DNA from: Thermoplasmata archaeon
Lineage (GTDB): Archaea > Thermoplasmatota > Thermoplasmata > Thermoplasmatales > Thermoplasmataceae
Reading direction: 5' to 3'
Assembly: GCA_021850505.1 (NCBI GenBank)
Contig: JAJZLW010000044.1
Span: forward strand, 1-29,960
DNA: 29,960 nt
Of this stretch, positions 1 through 7,642 are shown piece by piece. The first letter of the stretch is position 1. The number at the start of each line of letters is the position of its first letter. The position numbers and the translations under genes were made by a program. Below the pieces are notes generated by a model, which ran no database searches, was not told the origin of the DNA, and saw only the letters and a program-made list of their open reading frames with translations.

Positions 1-411
1 TTGCAAAGAAAATTTGGGATGCCAATCGAGGCAGCAGCCACACTCCTGTCGAATATACTGAACCAGTCAAAGTATTACCCTTATATGGTCCAGCTCATTG
101 TGGCCGGTTATGATACCAGCCCACACATCTTCTCAATAGATGCTGCCGGTGGGGCGGTAGAGGACACATATGTCAGTACTGGTTCTGGTTCACCATTTGT
201 ATATGGTGTCCTTGAAACAGAATATACCAAGGACATGAAGATCGATGAAGGTATAGATCTCGTGATCAAATCTATATCAGCCTCAAAACAGAGGGATTCT
301 GCATCCGGTGGTATGATTGATGTTGCAGTCATTGACCAGAAGTCCGGTTACAAAGATGTCCCTGAAGAGGACGTCATGGACAGAATCAAGAAGATGAAGT
401 TGAAATTTTAA
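1..411 (+). CDS. psmB: Proteasome beta subunit, C-terminal part (5' end outside window)
   Basis: This is the C-terminal 136 residues of the archaeal 20S proteasome beta subunit, the N-terminal-nucleophile protease subunit that forms the two inner heptameric rings of the cytoplasmic degradation chamber. The N-terminal propeptide and catalytic threonine lie upstream of the window. Visible family motifs are [14 protein letters not shown] (about residues 60-73 of this fragment) and [13 protein letters not shown] (about 98-110). These contain the serine, aspartate and serine known from the Thermoplasma enzyme to support the active-site threonine. The fragment runs into base 1, so the TTG there is an internal leucine codon and not a start. 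A run of nine T follows the stop directly, and fttA begins 36 bases later on the same strand. This neighbour pair is, from memory, common in archaea. The identity is secure. Confidence 0.96.
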   Translation: MQRKFGMPIEAAATLLSNILNQSKYYPYMVQLIVAGYDTSPHIFSIDAAGGAVEDTYVSTGSGSPFVYGVLETEYTKDMKIDEGIDLVIKSISASKQRDSASGGMIDVAVIDQKSGYKDVPEEDVMDRIKKMKLKF

Positions 412-420
412 TTTTTTTTT
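412..420 (+). terminator. T9 tract after psmB, candidate archaeal U-tract terminator
   Basis: Nine consecutive T directly follow the psmB stop. No hairpin precedes them, which fits the U-tract terminators used by archaeal RNA polymerase with FttA. Because fttA starts only 27 bases further on, this may give partial termination between the two genes rather than a full stop. Confidence 0.45.
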
Positions 421-433
421 ATTACCATACCAT

Positions 434-438
434 GGGTG
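434..438 (+). promoter_or_regulatory. Possible Shine-Dalgarno (GGGTG) followed by T7, before fttA
   Basis: GGGTG lies 9 nt before the fttA ATG, and the spacer consists largely of seven T (439-445). No convincing TATA box fits a leaderless start here, so fttA is probably translated from the psmB read-through message. The match to the anti-SD is weak. Confidence 0.35.
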
Positions 439-447
439 TTTTTTTGA

Positions 448-2370
448 ATGGCAGTTAGAGATTATCTAGAGGAAGCAAAATCGATATTCAACCGGATATA
501 TCCGGATAACAAGATAACGGAGGTCGACTACGAGGGGCCGACTATCGTCGTGTATACAAAGGATCAGGATCTGTTTTCAAAGAGGGACGACATAGCAAGG
601 ACTATCGCACAGGAGCTTAGGAGAAGAATCGCAATTCGTCCGGATCCATCAATAATGAGCTCGGAAGAAGAGGCAACCGAGGAAATAAAAAGAATAATTC
701 CATCAGAGGCAGGCCTGCAGGACATTTATTTCGAATCTGATACGGGCGAGGTCGTGATTGAGGCCGATGAACCATCAGTAATTACGGCAAGGGTTTCTGA
801 CTATATTACGCAGATCAAGACCAAAACAAACTGGTCACCTAGAATAGTCAGGGCTCCGCCTATGTATTCAAGAACAGTAAAAGAGATGCGCGAACTCCTT
901 CGGGAGACAAAACAGGAGAGAAAGCTCTTTCTGCACAAGCTCGGGGAAAAATTGAACATACCACCGATGCCTGGGGAAACCTGGGTGCGGTTAACAGCGC
1001 TTGGCGGTCACAGGGAGGTTGGAAGGAGTGCTTCCCTGATCTCGACAAACAATTCAAGGATACTCGTGGATTGCGGCATGCTGAACACAAACGAGGCAAT
1101 AGATCATCCATGGGCTGGTGCGCCGTATCTATACCTTCCGGAAATACAACCTTTTTCTGCAATCGATGCAGTCATTCTGACCCATGCTCACCTGGACCAT
1201 TCCGGCCTTTTACCAATCCTGTTCAAGTACGGGTATGATGGCCCGGTATACATGACAGCGCCAACCCGGGATCTGGCGGTTCTTTTGCAGAATGATTTCA
1301 TAAAGGTTGCGCACGCCGAAGGACATAAGGGTGGCTATGAATCCAAGCATATAAGAGAGATGGCAAAGCACACCATCGCTCTTAGATACAACGAAACAAC
1401 TGATGTCACCTCGGATACAAGATTGACCTTCTATAACGCAGGTCACATCCTTGGCTCCAGCTCCGTGCATTTACACATAGGCGAGGGTCTTTATAACATT
1501 GTGCTCAGCGGCGATGTCAAATTTGAAAAGTCATGGTTATTCAATCCTGCAAACAACAAGTTCCCGAGAGCTGAAACGTTCATGACTGAATCAACATATG
1601 CGGGCAGGGAGGATTTCCAGCATTCGAGACCAGAGGCAGCTCAGATCCTCACGGATATAGTCAACAGAACATTTGAGAGGGGTGGATCCGTACTTATACC
1701 GGTATTCGCAGTTGGAAGAAGCCAGGAGGTCATGCTCGTTCTCGAACAGATGATGCGGGAGGGAAAGATCCCAAAAACAAAGGTGTATCTGGATGGTATG
1801 ATAATGGAGGCCACAGCAATCCATGCGGCCTATCCTGAATACCTGAACAAGGATCTCAGGGAAAAGATAATGGTGAAGAAGGAGAATCCTTTTCTCAGTG
1901 ATATATTTGCAAAGGTTGAAACGAGAGAACAGAGACAGGAGATATGTGACTCGGTGGACAGCAGGATTGTACTTGCAACCGCAGGAATGATGAACGGCGG
2001 TCCCGTAATGGAATACCTGAAGACATGGTGTGATTCACCCAAGCATTCCCTTGTTTTCGTAGGTTATCAGGCAGACGGCACAATGGGGAGACGCATCCAG
2101 AGGGGCGCAACCGAAATAACATTATCAGACAACGGTAAGCCTGTGAAGTACCAGATGAAGATGAATGTTGAAACAGCCGAGGGGTTCTCAGGGCATTCTG
2201 ACAAGCGACAGCTTATAGCTTACATTGCATCGATGCAGCCAAAACCAAGAATTGTTCTTGTCAATCATGGTGATGGCGAAAAGGCCCAGGAGTTCGCAAG
2301 GCTCATAAAATCCAAATTCAACATTGAGTCTCATGCTTTGAGGAACCTTGAAACGATAAGGTTATACTGA
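448..2370 (+). CDS. fttA: FttA / aCPSF1, KH-domain beta-CASP ribonuclease (transcription termination factor)
   Basis: This 640-residue protein has the full architecture of archaeal CPSF1/FttA. An N-terminal KH-type RNA-binding region (about 1-170) precedes a metallo-beta-lactamase domain interrupted by a beta-CASP domain. The zinc ligands are visible: the HAHLDH motif at H246, H248, D250 and H251, then H333, D356 (LSGDVKFEK), H583 (GHSDK) and H607 (NHGDG). FESTY-like 'TESTYAGRE' (near 378) is the beta-CASP entry motif. The family cleaves RNA 3' ends and drives factor-dependent transcription termination at U-rich sites, working with the RNA polymerase stalk and Spt4/5. Length is normal for the family and no key residue is missing. 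It sits 36 bases after psmB. The two T tracts in that gap are the kind of site FttA itself recognises, which hints at self-regulation (inference). Confidence 0.96.
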   Translation: MAVRDYLEEAKSIFNRIYPDNKITEVDYEGPTIVVYTKDQDLFSKRDDIARTIAQELRRRIAIRPDPSIMSSEEEATEEIKRIIPSEAGLQDIYFESDTGEVVIEADEPSVITARVSDYITQIKTKTNWSPRIVRAPPMYSRTVKEMRELLRETKQERKLFLHKLGEKLNIPPMPGETWVRLTALGGHREVGRSASLISTNNSRILVDCGMLNTNEAIDHPWAGAPYLYLPEIQPFSAIDAVILTHAHLDHSGLLPILFKYGYDGPVYMTAPTRDLAVLLQNDFIKVAHAEGHKGGYESKHIREMAKHTIALRYNETTDVTSDTRLTFYNAGHILGSSSVHLHIGEGLYNIVLSGDVKFEKSWLFNPANNKFPRAETFMTESTYAGREDFQHSRPEAAQILTDIVNRTFERGGSVLIPVFAVGRSQEVMLVLEQMMREGKIPKTKVYLDGMIMEATAIHAAYPEYLNKDLREKIMVKKENPFLSDIFAKVETREQRQEICDSVDSRIVLATAGMMNGGPVMEYLKTWCDSPKHSLVFVGYQADGTMGRRIQRGATEITLSDNGKPVKYQMKMNVETAEGFSGHSDKRQLIAYIASMQPKPRIVLVNHGDGEKAQEFARLIKSKFNIESHALRNLETIRLY

Positions 2371-2406
2371 TACTACCTGGTAAACTAAAAAATTATAATG
2401 CTTGGC

Positions 2407-2437
2407 GGATCTTTCAGTAATGGAAGCGAAAAGATCC
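2407..2437. terminator. Inverted repeat between the convergent fttA and tal genes
   Basis: GGATCTTT (2407-2414) and AAAGATCC (2430-2437) form a perfect 8-bp stem with a 15-nt loop. It lies in the 113-base gap between the two convergent stops, where a bidirectional terminator or mRNA 3'-end structure would be expected. On the minus strand a TTTTTAAG run also follows the transaldolase stop. Function is inferred from position only. Confidence 0.35.
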
Positions 2438-2483
2438 TACCGGCCTTTTGCTGTTTACTTAAAAACTGACTAATCTATGAGGT

Positions 2484-3149
2484 TCAGAGAGGGAATTTCC
2501 CGTCTGGAAAGATCTTTTTCCAGTCAGACAGGAACCTGCTCAGGCCCTCGTCCGTTTTCGGGTGCATGGGAAGTTTTTTCAGAACATCAAACGGGATCGT
2601 CGCTATATCCGCACCAATTATTGCTGCCCTGACAACGTGCATTGGATTTCTGACAGATGCTACGAGTATTTCAGTGTCTATGGAATAGTTTGTGAATATT
2701 GACTTTATTTGCTCGATGAGAAACATTCCATCCTCGGCGATGTCATCCAGGCGGCCGACAAAAGGCGAAACATATCTTGCACCGGCTTTTGCTGCAAACA
2801 GAGCCTGAATAGGGCTGAAAATCAGTGTACAATTGACTGGAATCCCCTCTGAAGAAAGTGTCTTTATTGCCTTCAGACCGTCAAGGGTCATAGGTATCTT
2901 CACAACTGCATTATCTCCAAGGGCCCTGATCTTGTGTGCCTGCTCAATCATTCCTGCATAATCTGTTGCGACAACCTCAATACTTACAGGACCTTTCGTA
3001 ACTGCGAGAATATTTTTCACCACAGCTGGGAAATTATTGACCTTTTCCTTTTCCATAAGAGATGGATTCGTGGTCACACCATCAACAAGGCCCCATTCTA
3101 TGCCCTGACGAATCTCCTCAACATTTGCGGTATCAAGAAATATTTTCAT
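2484..3149 (-). CDS. tal: Transaldolase / fructose-6-phosphate aldolase family (short TalC/MipB type)
   Basis: At 221 residues this is the short, single-barrel class of the transaldolase family. It transfers a dihydroxyacetone unit between sugar phosphates through a Schiff base on lysine. The lysine is K84 in 'NAVVKIPMT', with D6 (FLDTANV) and N28 (TTNPS) completing the recognisable active-site set. 'RNPMHV' and 'ATIPFDVL' in the C-terminal half are also family motifs. The gene is the last of three on the minus strand and its ATG lies 17 bases inside the end of tktC, so it is almost certainly co-transcribed and translationally coupled with transketolase. That context favours transaldolase activity in the non-oxidative pentose phosphate pathway over the fructose-6-phosphate aldolase activity known for E. 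coli members of the same family. Confidence 0.93.
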   Translation of the reverse strand: MKIFLDTANVEEIRQGIEWGLVDGVTTNPSLMEKEKVNNFPAVVKNILAVTKGPVSIEVVATDYAGMIEQAHKIRALGDNAVVKIPMTLDGLKAIKTLSSEGIPVNCTLIFSPIQALFAAKAGARYVSPFVGRLDDIAEDGMFLIEQIKSIFTNYSIDTEILVASVRNPMHVVRAAIIGADIATIPFDVLKKLPMHPKTDEGLSRFLSDWKKIFPDGKFPL

Positions 3150-4095
3150 ATTTAGTCTCCTCCCTGAATAGTATTTCAGACTGTTTTACGAGATCATTAA
3201 CACCCATATGAAAGTAATCGAAAAGTTCCCATGATTTTCCGGATTTCCCGAATGTGTCGTGCATTCCCACCCTCAGCACAGGACATGGATGATTTTCACT
3301 GACAACCTCGCATACCCTGCTACCTAGACCGTTGTAGATAGAATGCTCTTCAGCAGTGAGAATACGGCCAGTCTCCGTTGCCGCTTTTATGACAGCGTCT
3401 CTGTCCATTGGTTTTATTGATGACATGTTGATAACTCTTGCATCAATCCCCTTCTTCTTCAGTTCCTCAGCAGCCTGCAGGGATAATGATACCATTGATC
3501 CGCAGGCGATGATGGCCATATCCGAGCCATCCTTGAATATTACGGATTTTCTTGGCCGGTATTCGTAGTCCGGATCGTTCAGGACAGGAAATTTCTCTCT
3601 TGAAAGGCGAACATAATATGGTGTGGTTGTGGCATCGTGAACATATCTTATGACGCTTCTTGTTTCTACGGAGTCAACCGGTACTATGACAGACATGTGA
3701 GGTAATCCAGACATTATGCCAACATCCTCAACAATCTGGTGAGTTGCACCATCCTCCCCAACGGTAATTCCAGCGTGAGTTGTGACAAAATTTACATCAA
3801 TATTGTTGTAGCAGACACTCTGCCTTATCTGTTCGTATGTCCTCATAAGAAATACGGCGAATGTGGAAACGAAAACCTTCTTTCCAGATAGCGCAAGCCC
3901 TGCGGCTGTACTAACCATAGACTGTTCAGCAATCCCCATATTGAAGAATCTCTCCGGAAATACCTTCCCAAACATTCCTGTCTTCGTTGAAGATGAGAGA
4001 TCGGCATCCAGAACGACCATATTTCTGTCTCTTTTGCCTATTTCGACAAGTTCTGCGCCATAAGCTTCCCTGAGGGATTCAGGTTTTCCTATCAT
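3133..4095 (-). CDS. tktC: Transketolase, C-terminal subunit
   Basis: This 320-residue protein covers the pyrimidine-binding (PYR) domain and the C-terminal domain of transketolase, which is split into two polypeptides here as in many archaea and some bacteria. The PYR domain carries '[11 protein letters not shown]', whose E57 should contact the N1' of the thiamine ring, and '[15 protein letters not shown]', which shapes the substrate pocket. The C-terminal domain (about 195-320) has 'NMSSIKP' and '[11 protein letters not shown]'. It pairs with the TPP-phosphate-binding subunit encoded just upstream. The two genes overlap by the four bases ATGA (4092-4095), which implies coupled translation and equal dosage of the two chains. 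Its 3' end overlaps tal by 17 bases. The alternative of a 1-deoxyxylulose-5-phosphate synthase half is unlikely given the transaldolase neighbour. Confidence 0.94.
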   Translation of the reverse strand: MIGKPESLREAYGAELVEIGKRDRNMVVLDADLSSSTKTGMFGKVFPERFFNMGIAEQSMVSTAAGLALSGKKVFVSTFAVFLMRTYEQIRQSVCYNNIDVNFVTTHAGITVGEDGATHQIVEDVGIMSGLPHMSVIVPVDSVETRSVIRYVHDATTTPYYVRLSREKFPVLNDPDYEYRPRKSVIFKDGSDMAIIACGSMVSLSLQAAEELKKKGIDARVINMSSIKPMDRDAVIKAATETGRILTAEEHSIYNGLGSRVCEVVSENHPCPVLRVGMHDTFGKSGKSWELFDYFHMGVNDLVKQSEILFREETKYENIS

Positions 4096-4949
4096 TGAGC
4101 ATCAGCCCCCAGTTCCTTCATTGCAGTATCAAATTCCTCCTTGCTGGCAGGCGGTGATCCATGGTACTTGTAATTCCCTTCCATGTAACTGACGCCTTTT
4201 CCCTTTACGGTATGCGCCACTATGAACGTCGGCAGATCATTTGATCCCTTGGCCTGCTCAAGTGCCGAGAGGATCTGATTGTAGTCATGGCCGTCTATTT
4301 CGATCACATGCCATCCAAAACTGCTTACCATCGCAGGTATGTCATGCAAAGGCATTATATCGTTTGTTTTCCCATCAAGTTGAACACCGTTCCTGTCAAG
4401 TATAACAATAAGGTTATTCAGCTTAAATTTAAACCCAGCCATCAGTGACTCCCAGATACTTCCCTCTTCAAGTTCGCCATCACCAATCATAACAAACGTA
4501 TGATATTTCTTCTTGTCGAGCTTGGCGGCAAGTGCCATTCCCACTCCTATACCCAGCCCCTGACCAAGTGAACCTGTTGATGATTCTATTCCCGGAACCC
4601 CGCGATGAACATGACCTTCTAATTTTGAAGTCAGTTTTCTGAAGTCCTTGAGCAATTCAACGGGGAAAAAACCACGCAGGGCAAGCGTTGAATACATACC
4701 TGGCGAGGCGTGCCCCTTACTCAGTATGAATCTATCTCTATCAGGATTCTCAGGGTCCAGAGGATCGATATTCAGGGCTCTGAAATAAAGAACTGCCAAT
4801 ATGTCAGCAGCACTGAGGGAGCCTCCTGGATGGCCACTGCCCGCCTCATATACCATCTTCACAGAATTTATCCTGATCTGCCGGGCCATTTCCCTTACAT
4901 TCATTAGATCGCTATCCGATAGCTGAAAACTTTTCACTTTAGAAACCAC
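4092..4949 (-). CDS. tktN: Transketolase, N-terminal (TPP-binding) subunit
   Basis: This 285-residue protein is the thiamine-diphosphate-binding half of transketolase. It shows 'GHPGGSLSAADI' (39-50), 'SKGHASPGMY' (78-87), 'SSTGSLGQGLGIGVGMALA' (123-141), and the metal/TPP motif starting GDG at 156-158 and ending in the conserved N187 of 'DRNG'. With the tktC product it would move two-carbon ketol units between sugar phosphates to make pentose and erythrose phosphates without an oxidative branch. It is the first gene of the tktN-tktC-tal operon. The start is uncertain: GTG at 4949 is used here, and a second GTG at 4937 would remove only four residues. A T-rich TATA-like element lies about 40 bases upstream. 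Confidence 0.93.
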   Translation of the reverse strand: MVSKVKSFQLSDSDLMNVREMARQIRINSVKMVYEAGSGHPGGSLSAADILAVLYFRALNIDPLDPENPDRDRFILSKGHASPGMYSTLALRGFFPVELLKDFRKLTSKLEGHVHRGVPGIESSTGSLGQGLGIGVGMALAAKLDKKKYHTFVMIGDGELEEGSIWESLMAGFKFKLNNLIVILDRNGVQLDGKTNDIMPLHDIPAMVSSFGWHVIEIDGHDYNQILSALEQAKGSNDLPTFIVAHTVKGKGVSYMEGNYKYHGSPPASKEEFDTAMKELGADAQ

Positions 4950-4987
4950 AACCCGATAACATCAATCTTAATCGTAATCATGTATTC

Positions 4988-4997
4988 TTTAAAAAAC
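4988..4997 (-). promoter_or_regulatory. TATA-like element upstream of tktN
   Basis: On the minus strand this reads GTTTTTTAAA, about 43 nt before the GTG at 4949. If transcription starts 25 nt downstream, the message would have a leader of about 17 nt, unlike the leaderless genes elsewhere in the window. The assignment is weak. Confidence 0.35.
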
Positions 4998-5031
4998 ATT
5001 TTTTAATTTTCTAAGCAAATAATCTAAGACT

Positions 5032-6099
5032 TCAGGAAATAAAATCTATTCCACCCTCTTCTGTTCCCTCAAGATCCAGGATGGACGACGGAAGCTTTAA
5101 TCCTGTAACAATAAGGGTGACCTGTATTTTTTTATCAAGCGATTTGTCGATTCCGGTTCCCATAATTATCTTGGCCTTATCTGATATTAGTTTCCGTACT
5201 TCCTCTGTTGCAATATTGGTTTCATCTATTGTAGGGTCTGAAGCAGATATATTGATCAGTACACCGGTCGCTGTACTCAGGTCAAGATCAAGGAAGGGTG
5301 AGGCAAGCGCATCCTTCACGGCCTGTCTGACTCTCTCACCGTATTCGCCGGTTCCATATCCGATTCCGATAACAGCGGCGCCTGAATTCTTGACAACCTC
5401 CTCGAGGTCTTTCATGTCCAAGTTGATCAGCCTAGTATACGAAAGTATCTCAGTTATTGCCTTTATTGCCTTCACTATCACCTCGTCAGCAGCCCTGAAA
5501 GACTTGTCCACAGGAAGATCAGGGGCAATCGTGAGCAATGTTTCGTTCGTTATGACAATAACGCAATCACATGCTGGAATCAGCCTTTTCAGTCCCCAGA
5601 CAGCCTTCCTCATTCTTCTGATCCCCTCTCCCTCGAATGGTAGAGTGACCACACCAAAGGTAAGTGCTCCCTGTTCCTTTGCTATCTTGGCTGCGTATGG
5701 AGCGGATCCAGTGCCGGTACCGCCTCCCAATCCTGCGGTGATGAAGACGATCTCAGCACCCTTCATGAAACTTACAAACATCTTTTCAGATTCCCTTGCT
5801 GCTTCCTCTCCAATCCTCGGATCGCCTCCGGCCCCCTGCCCTCTTGTAAGATTTTCGCCGAGTAGTATCTTGTTTTTGGCCTTTATGCGGAGCAGATGAT
5901 TCGAGTCGGTATTACATGCAATCAGATCGATTCCTGGTATTTTCTCTCTGTAAAGGCGGTTTACTGAATTTGAGCCCCCTCCACCCATACCAAAAACTTT
6001 AATCGTTGCACCAGTTCCAACAGCAAACTGGTCAAGTTCCTCGTCAGAGGTTCCCTTGAAATCTTCCGTATACTCATAATCAGGATCATTATCAGTCAT
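5032..6099 (-). CDS. ftsZ: Cell division protein FtsZ
   Basis: This tubulin-family GTPase forms the cytokinetic ring. From the ATG used here it has 355 residues. The first part is a short acidic N-terminal tail, then the Rossmann-type GTP-binding core with 'GMGGGGSNSVNRL' (37-49), the tubulin signature GGGTGTG (125-131) and the guanine-contacting NTD segment 'CNTDSN'. The T7 synergy loop follows at 226-231 (N-L-D-M-K-D), which keeps the catalytic aspartates but has Met-Lys where the usual sequence is Phe-Ala. The C-terminus ends GGIDFIS. A GTG at 6114 would add five residues. I prefer the ATG at 6099 because the TATA box at 6129-6136 puts the transcript start near 6106, downstream of that GTG. 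No sepF or second ftsZ is visible nearby, so which archaeal FtsZ class it belongs to cannot be settled here. Confidence 0.94.
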   Translation of the reverse strand: MTDNDPDYEYTEDFKGTSDEELDQFAVGTGATIKVFGMGGGGSNSVNRLYREKIPGIDLIACNTDSNHLLRIKAKNKILLGENLTRGQGAGGDPRIGEEAARESEKMFVSFMKGAEIVFITAGLGGGTGTGSAPYAAKIAKEQGALTFGVVTLPFEGEGIRRMRKAVWGLKRLIPACDCVIVITNETLLTIAPDLPVDKSFRAADEVIVKAIKAITEILSYTRLINLDMKDLEEVVKNSGAAVIGIGYGTGEYGERVRQAVKDALASPFLDLDLSTATGVLINISASDPTIDETNIATEEVRKLISDKAKIIMGTGIDKSLDKKIQVTLIVTGLKLPSSILDLEGTEEGGIDFIS

Positions 6100-6128
6100 T
6101 TTAGCAAACAACACAATCGAAAAGAGAA

Positions 6129-6136
6129 TATTAAAT
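6129..6136 (-). promoter_or_regulatory. TATA box of ftsZ
   Basis: TTTAATAT on the minus strand is centred about 33 nt before the ATG at 6099, giving a leader of only about 7 nt. It sits in the short gap after the glycosyltransferase stop, so ftsZ can be expressed on its own. Confidence 0.55.
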
Positions 6137-6145
6137 TTGTCAGGT

Positions 6146-7372
6146 TTACCTTGTTAACCAGGAACCCTGTTTCCATATCGTCAGAAGGCCGTGAATAGAT
6201 GCAACAAACATAATAAGCAGACCTATGGCACCGTAGGCAAACGTTTTCATCTTGTTTCTTGACATGTTATTCGATATTGCAGCCCCAAACACTGAGATTC
6301 CGAAAAAGTTGACCAGCATCGAAGCCAGTCTGGTAATACGGATAAACCTGAATGTGAACACTTGAACTAAGAAAAACTCAAAAGCATGCTCAAAAGTAAA
6401 TCTGGCGTATGAAAAATGGTGCGCAAAAAGAAACAGGTATAGTTCAGATGCGCCAAGTCCAATGAAAATCAATGGCAAAAGATACACATAGAGCATTTCA
6501 AACGTGTAAAACGGACCAGCCTTCCTGGAAGTACCGCCAAACAGGTCCTTGAAGAAGTAATACCATCCATTTCTTGCCCATCTGACCTGCTGCCTGTAAT
6601 AGGATTTCAAAGTTTTCTGAGACGGGGTCTGCACCTGAACTGAATAGTTCTTAACCGCCCTATAGCCGCTTTTAATTATGTAACTGGTCAGCTGTCTGTC
6701 ATCGCCCACAACACTTTTTCTGCCAAAGACCTTGTAGTCGCTAAATTCAGTAGAAAGGATAAAAGGCTTTACTAGATCCGTTCTATATATCGCACAACCA
6801 CCATCCAATATCATGACGTTTCCGCTTTTGTTCATCGCCTTCAGGATGACTTCCCTGCTTCTTTCGACAAATTCCGACGCGTAGGAAAGAGGACGGCCGT
6901 CTTCCATTATCTTTAAATTAGCTCCAACACCTCCAATTTTATCCGTGAAAGTTGAAAGAAGGTCCCCAACAGCACCATACGGTATTATTGTATCGCTGTC
7001 GACAAACATGACAAATTTTGTTTCTACATAATTCATGGCAAGGTTCAGTGCTTTACGCTTTCCACCTCTTGTCGGTGTAGAAAGAAATCTAGCAGAGTAC
7101 TTTTTTGCAATCTCTGCATATGGTGCATTGCAGCCATCTCCAACAACTATAACATCTGAACCCTGTTTCGTGGACGCCTCTACAACTTTTGTGAATAAAT
7201 TTACGTCTTCATTGAAAACCGGTATGACTATTGTAACATCCTTTGTGTCTTGCTGTTTTGTGTTGATTTCTGGCTTAAATTTAACTGATCTGAATGAATT
7301 TACAAAATAAAAAATTGCAGATATAACCGAAAAGATAGAACCTATTAAAATAACAATGAAGAATGCGTCCAT
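6146..7372 (-). CDS. Processive family 2 glycosyltransferase, integral membrane (HasA/NodC/cellulose-synthase-like)
   Basis: This is a 408-residue membrane glycosyltransferase. One TM segment lies at the N-terminus (about 4-27), then a GT2 catalytic domain on the cytoplasmic face (about 45-270), then about four hydrophobic segments (about 280-405). The nucleotide-sugar motifs are complete: 'IVIPVFNE' (48-55), DSD at 125-127 for the metal-bound UDP-sugar, G-D-D at 223-225 as catalytic base region, and Q-Q-V-R-W at 261-265, the QxxRW motif of processive synthases that make beta-linked polysaccharide and thread it through the membrane. The product sugar cannot be told from sequence. It lies upstream of ftsZ and divergent from a glycan-site-rich surface protein, so an envelope or capsule polysaccharide role is a reasonable inference. 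The ATG is about 28 nt after a TATA box, consistent with a leaderless message. Confidence 0.88.
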   Translation of the reverse strand: MDAFFIVILIGSIFSVISAIFYFVNSFRSVKFKPEINTKQQDTKDVTIVIPVFNEDVNLFTKVVEASTKQGSDVIVVGDGCNAPYAEIAKKYSARFLSTPTRGGKRKALNLAMNYVETKFVMFVDSDTIIPYGAVGDLLSTFTDKIGGVGANLKIMEDGRPLSYASEFVERSREVILKAMNKSGNVMILDGGCAIYRTDLVKPFILSTEFSDYKVFGRKSVVGDDRQLTSYIIKSGYRAVKNYSVQVQTPSQKTLKSYYRQQVRWARNGWYYFFKDLFGGTSRKAGPFYTFEMLYVYLLPLIFIGLGASELYLFLFAHHFSYARFTFEHAFEFFLVQVFTFRFIRITRLASMLVNFFGISVFGAAISNNMSRNKMKTFAYGAIGLLIMFVASIHGLLTIWKQGSWLTR

Positions 7373-7395
7373 TTACACTATGGGATTATTAAAAG

Positions 7396-7404
7396 GTATT
7401 TAAG
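7396..7404 (-). promoter_or_regulatory. TATA box of the GT2 glycosyltransferase
   Basis: CTTAAATAC on the minus strand is centred 28 nt before the ATG at 7372, which predicts a nearly leaderless transcript. The rest of the 270-base gap 7373-7642 holds this promoter and the divergent one for the repeat protein; no gene or clear hairpin was seen in it. Confidence 0.6.
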
Positions 7405-7589
7405 CGGAATGGTACAACATATAAGGTAGCAGACTTAATCGGACTTTGGCATTTTCTGATTCAATTAGTCAATAGAAGGAAATTTTAGTATGAATCTATC
7501 CCCATAGATGACTGAAATACCAAATTAGTTAAACGTAACTGCCTATCTCAAAGACCAGAAGAGGAAAAGTTCTTTTGTCCCAGTGGCGA

Positions 7590-7622
7590 TATTTAAACTT
7601 AGCAAAGATTAATTATTTAATA
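7590..7622 (+). promoter_or_regulatory. Promoter region with two TATA-like boxes before the repeat surface protein
   Basis: Two candidates are present. ATATTTAAA (7590-7598) would give a leader of about 22 nt, and TTATTTAATA (7613-7622), centred 25.5 nt before the ATG at 7643, would give a leaderless message. The first is the better match to the archaeal consensus; the second has the usual spacing for this genome. Both may be used. Confidence 0.5.
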
Positions 7623-7642
7623 ACTGTTTATGGGTAAGTTCT

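Noticed and set aside
1..3. TTG at base 1 as the start of the first gene
   Set aside because: The frame is open to the window edge and the proteasome subunit needs about 65 more N-terminal residues including its catalytic threonine, so the gene is simply cut off.
5081..5899. A 272-codon open frame on the plus strand opposite ftsZ
   Set aside because: It is serine/proline-rich antisense of a conserved gene, has no family motifs and no promoter; it is a shadow of the ftsZ codon pattern.
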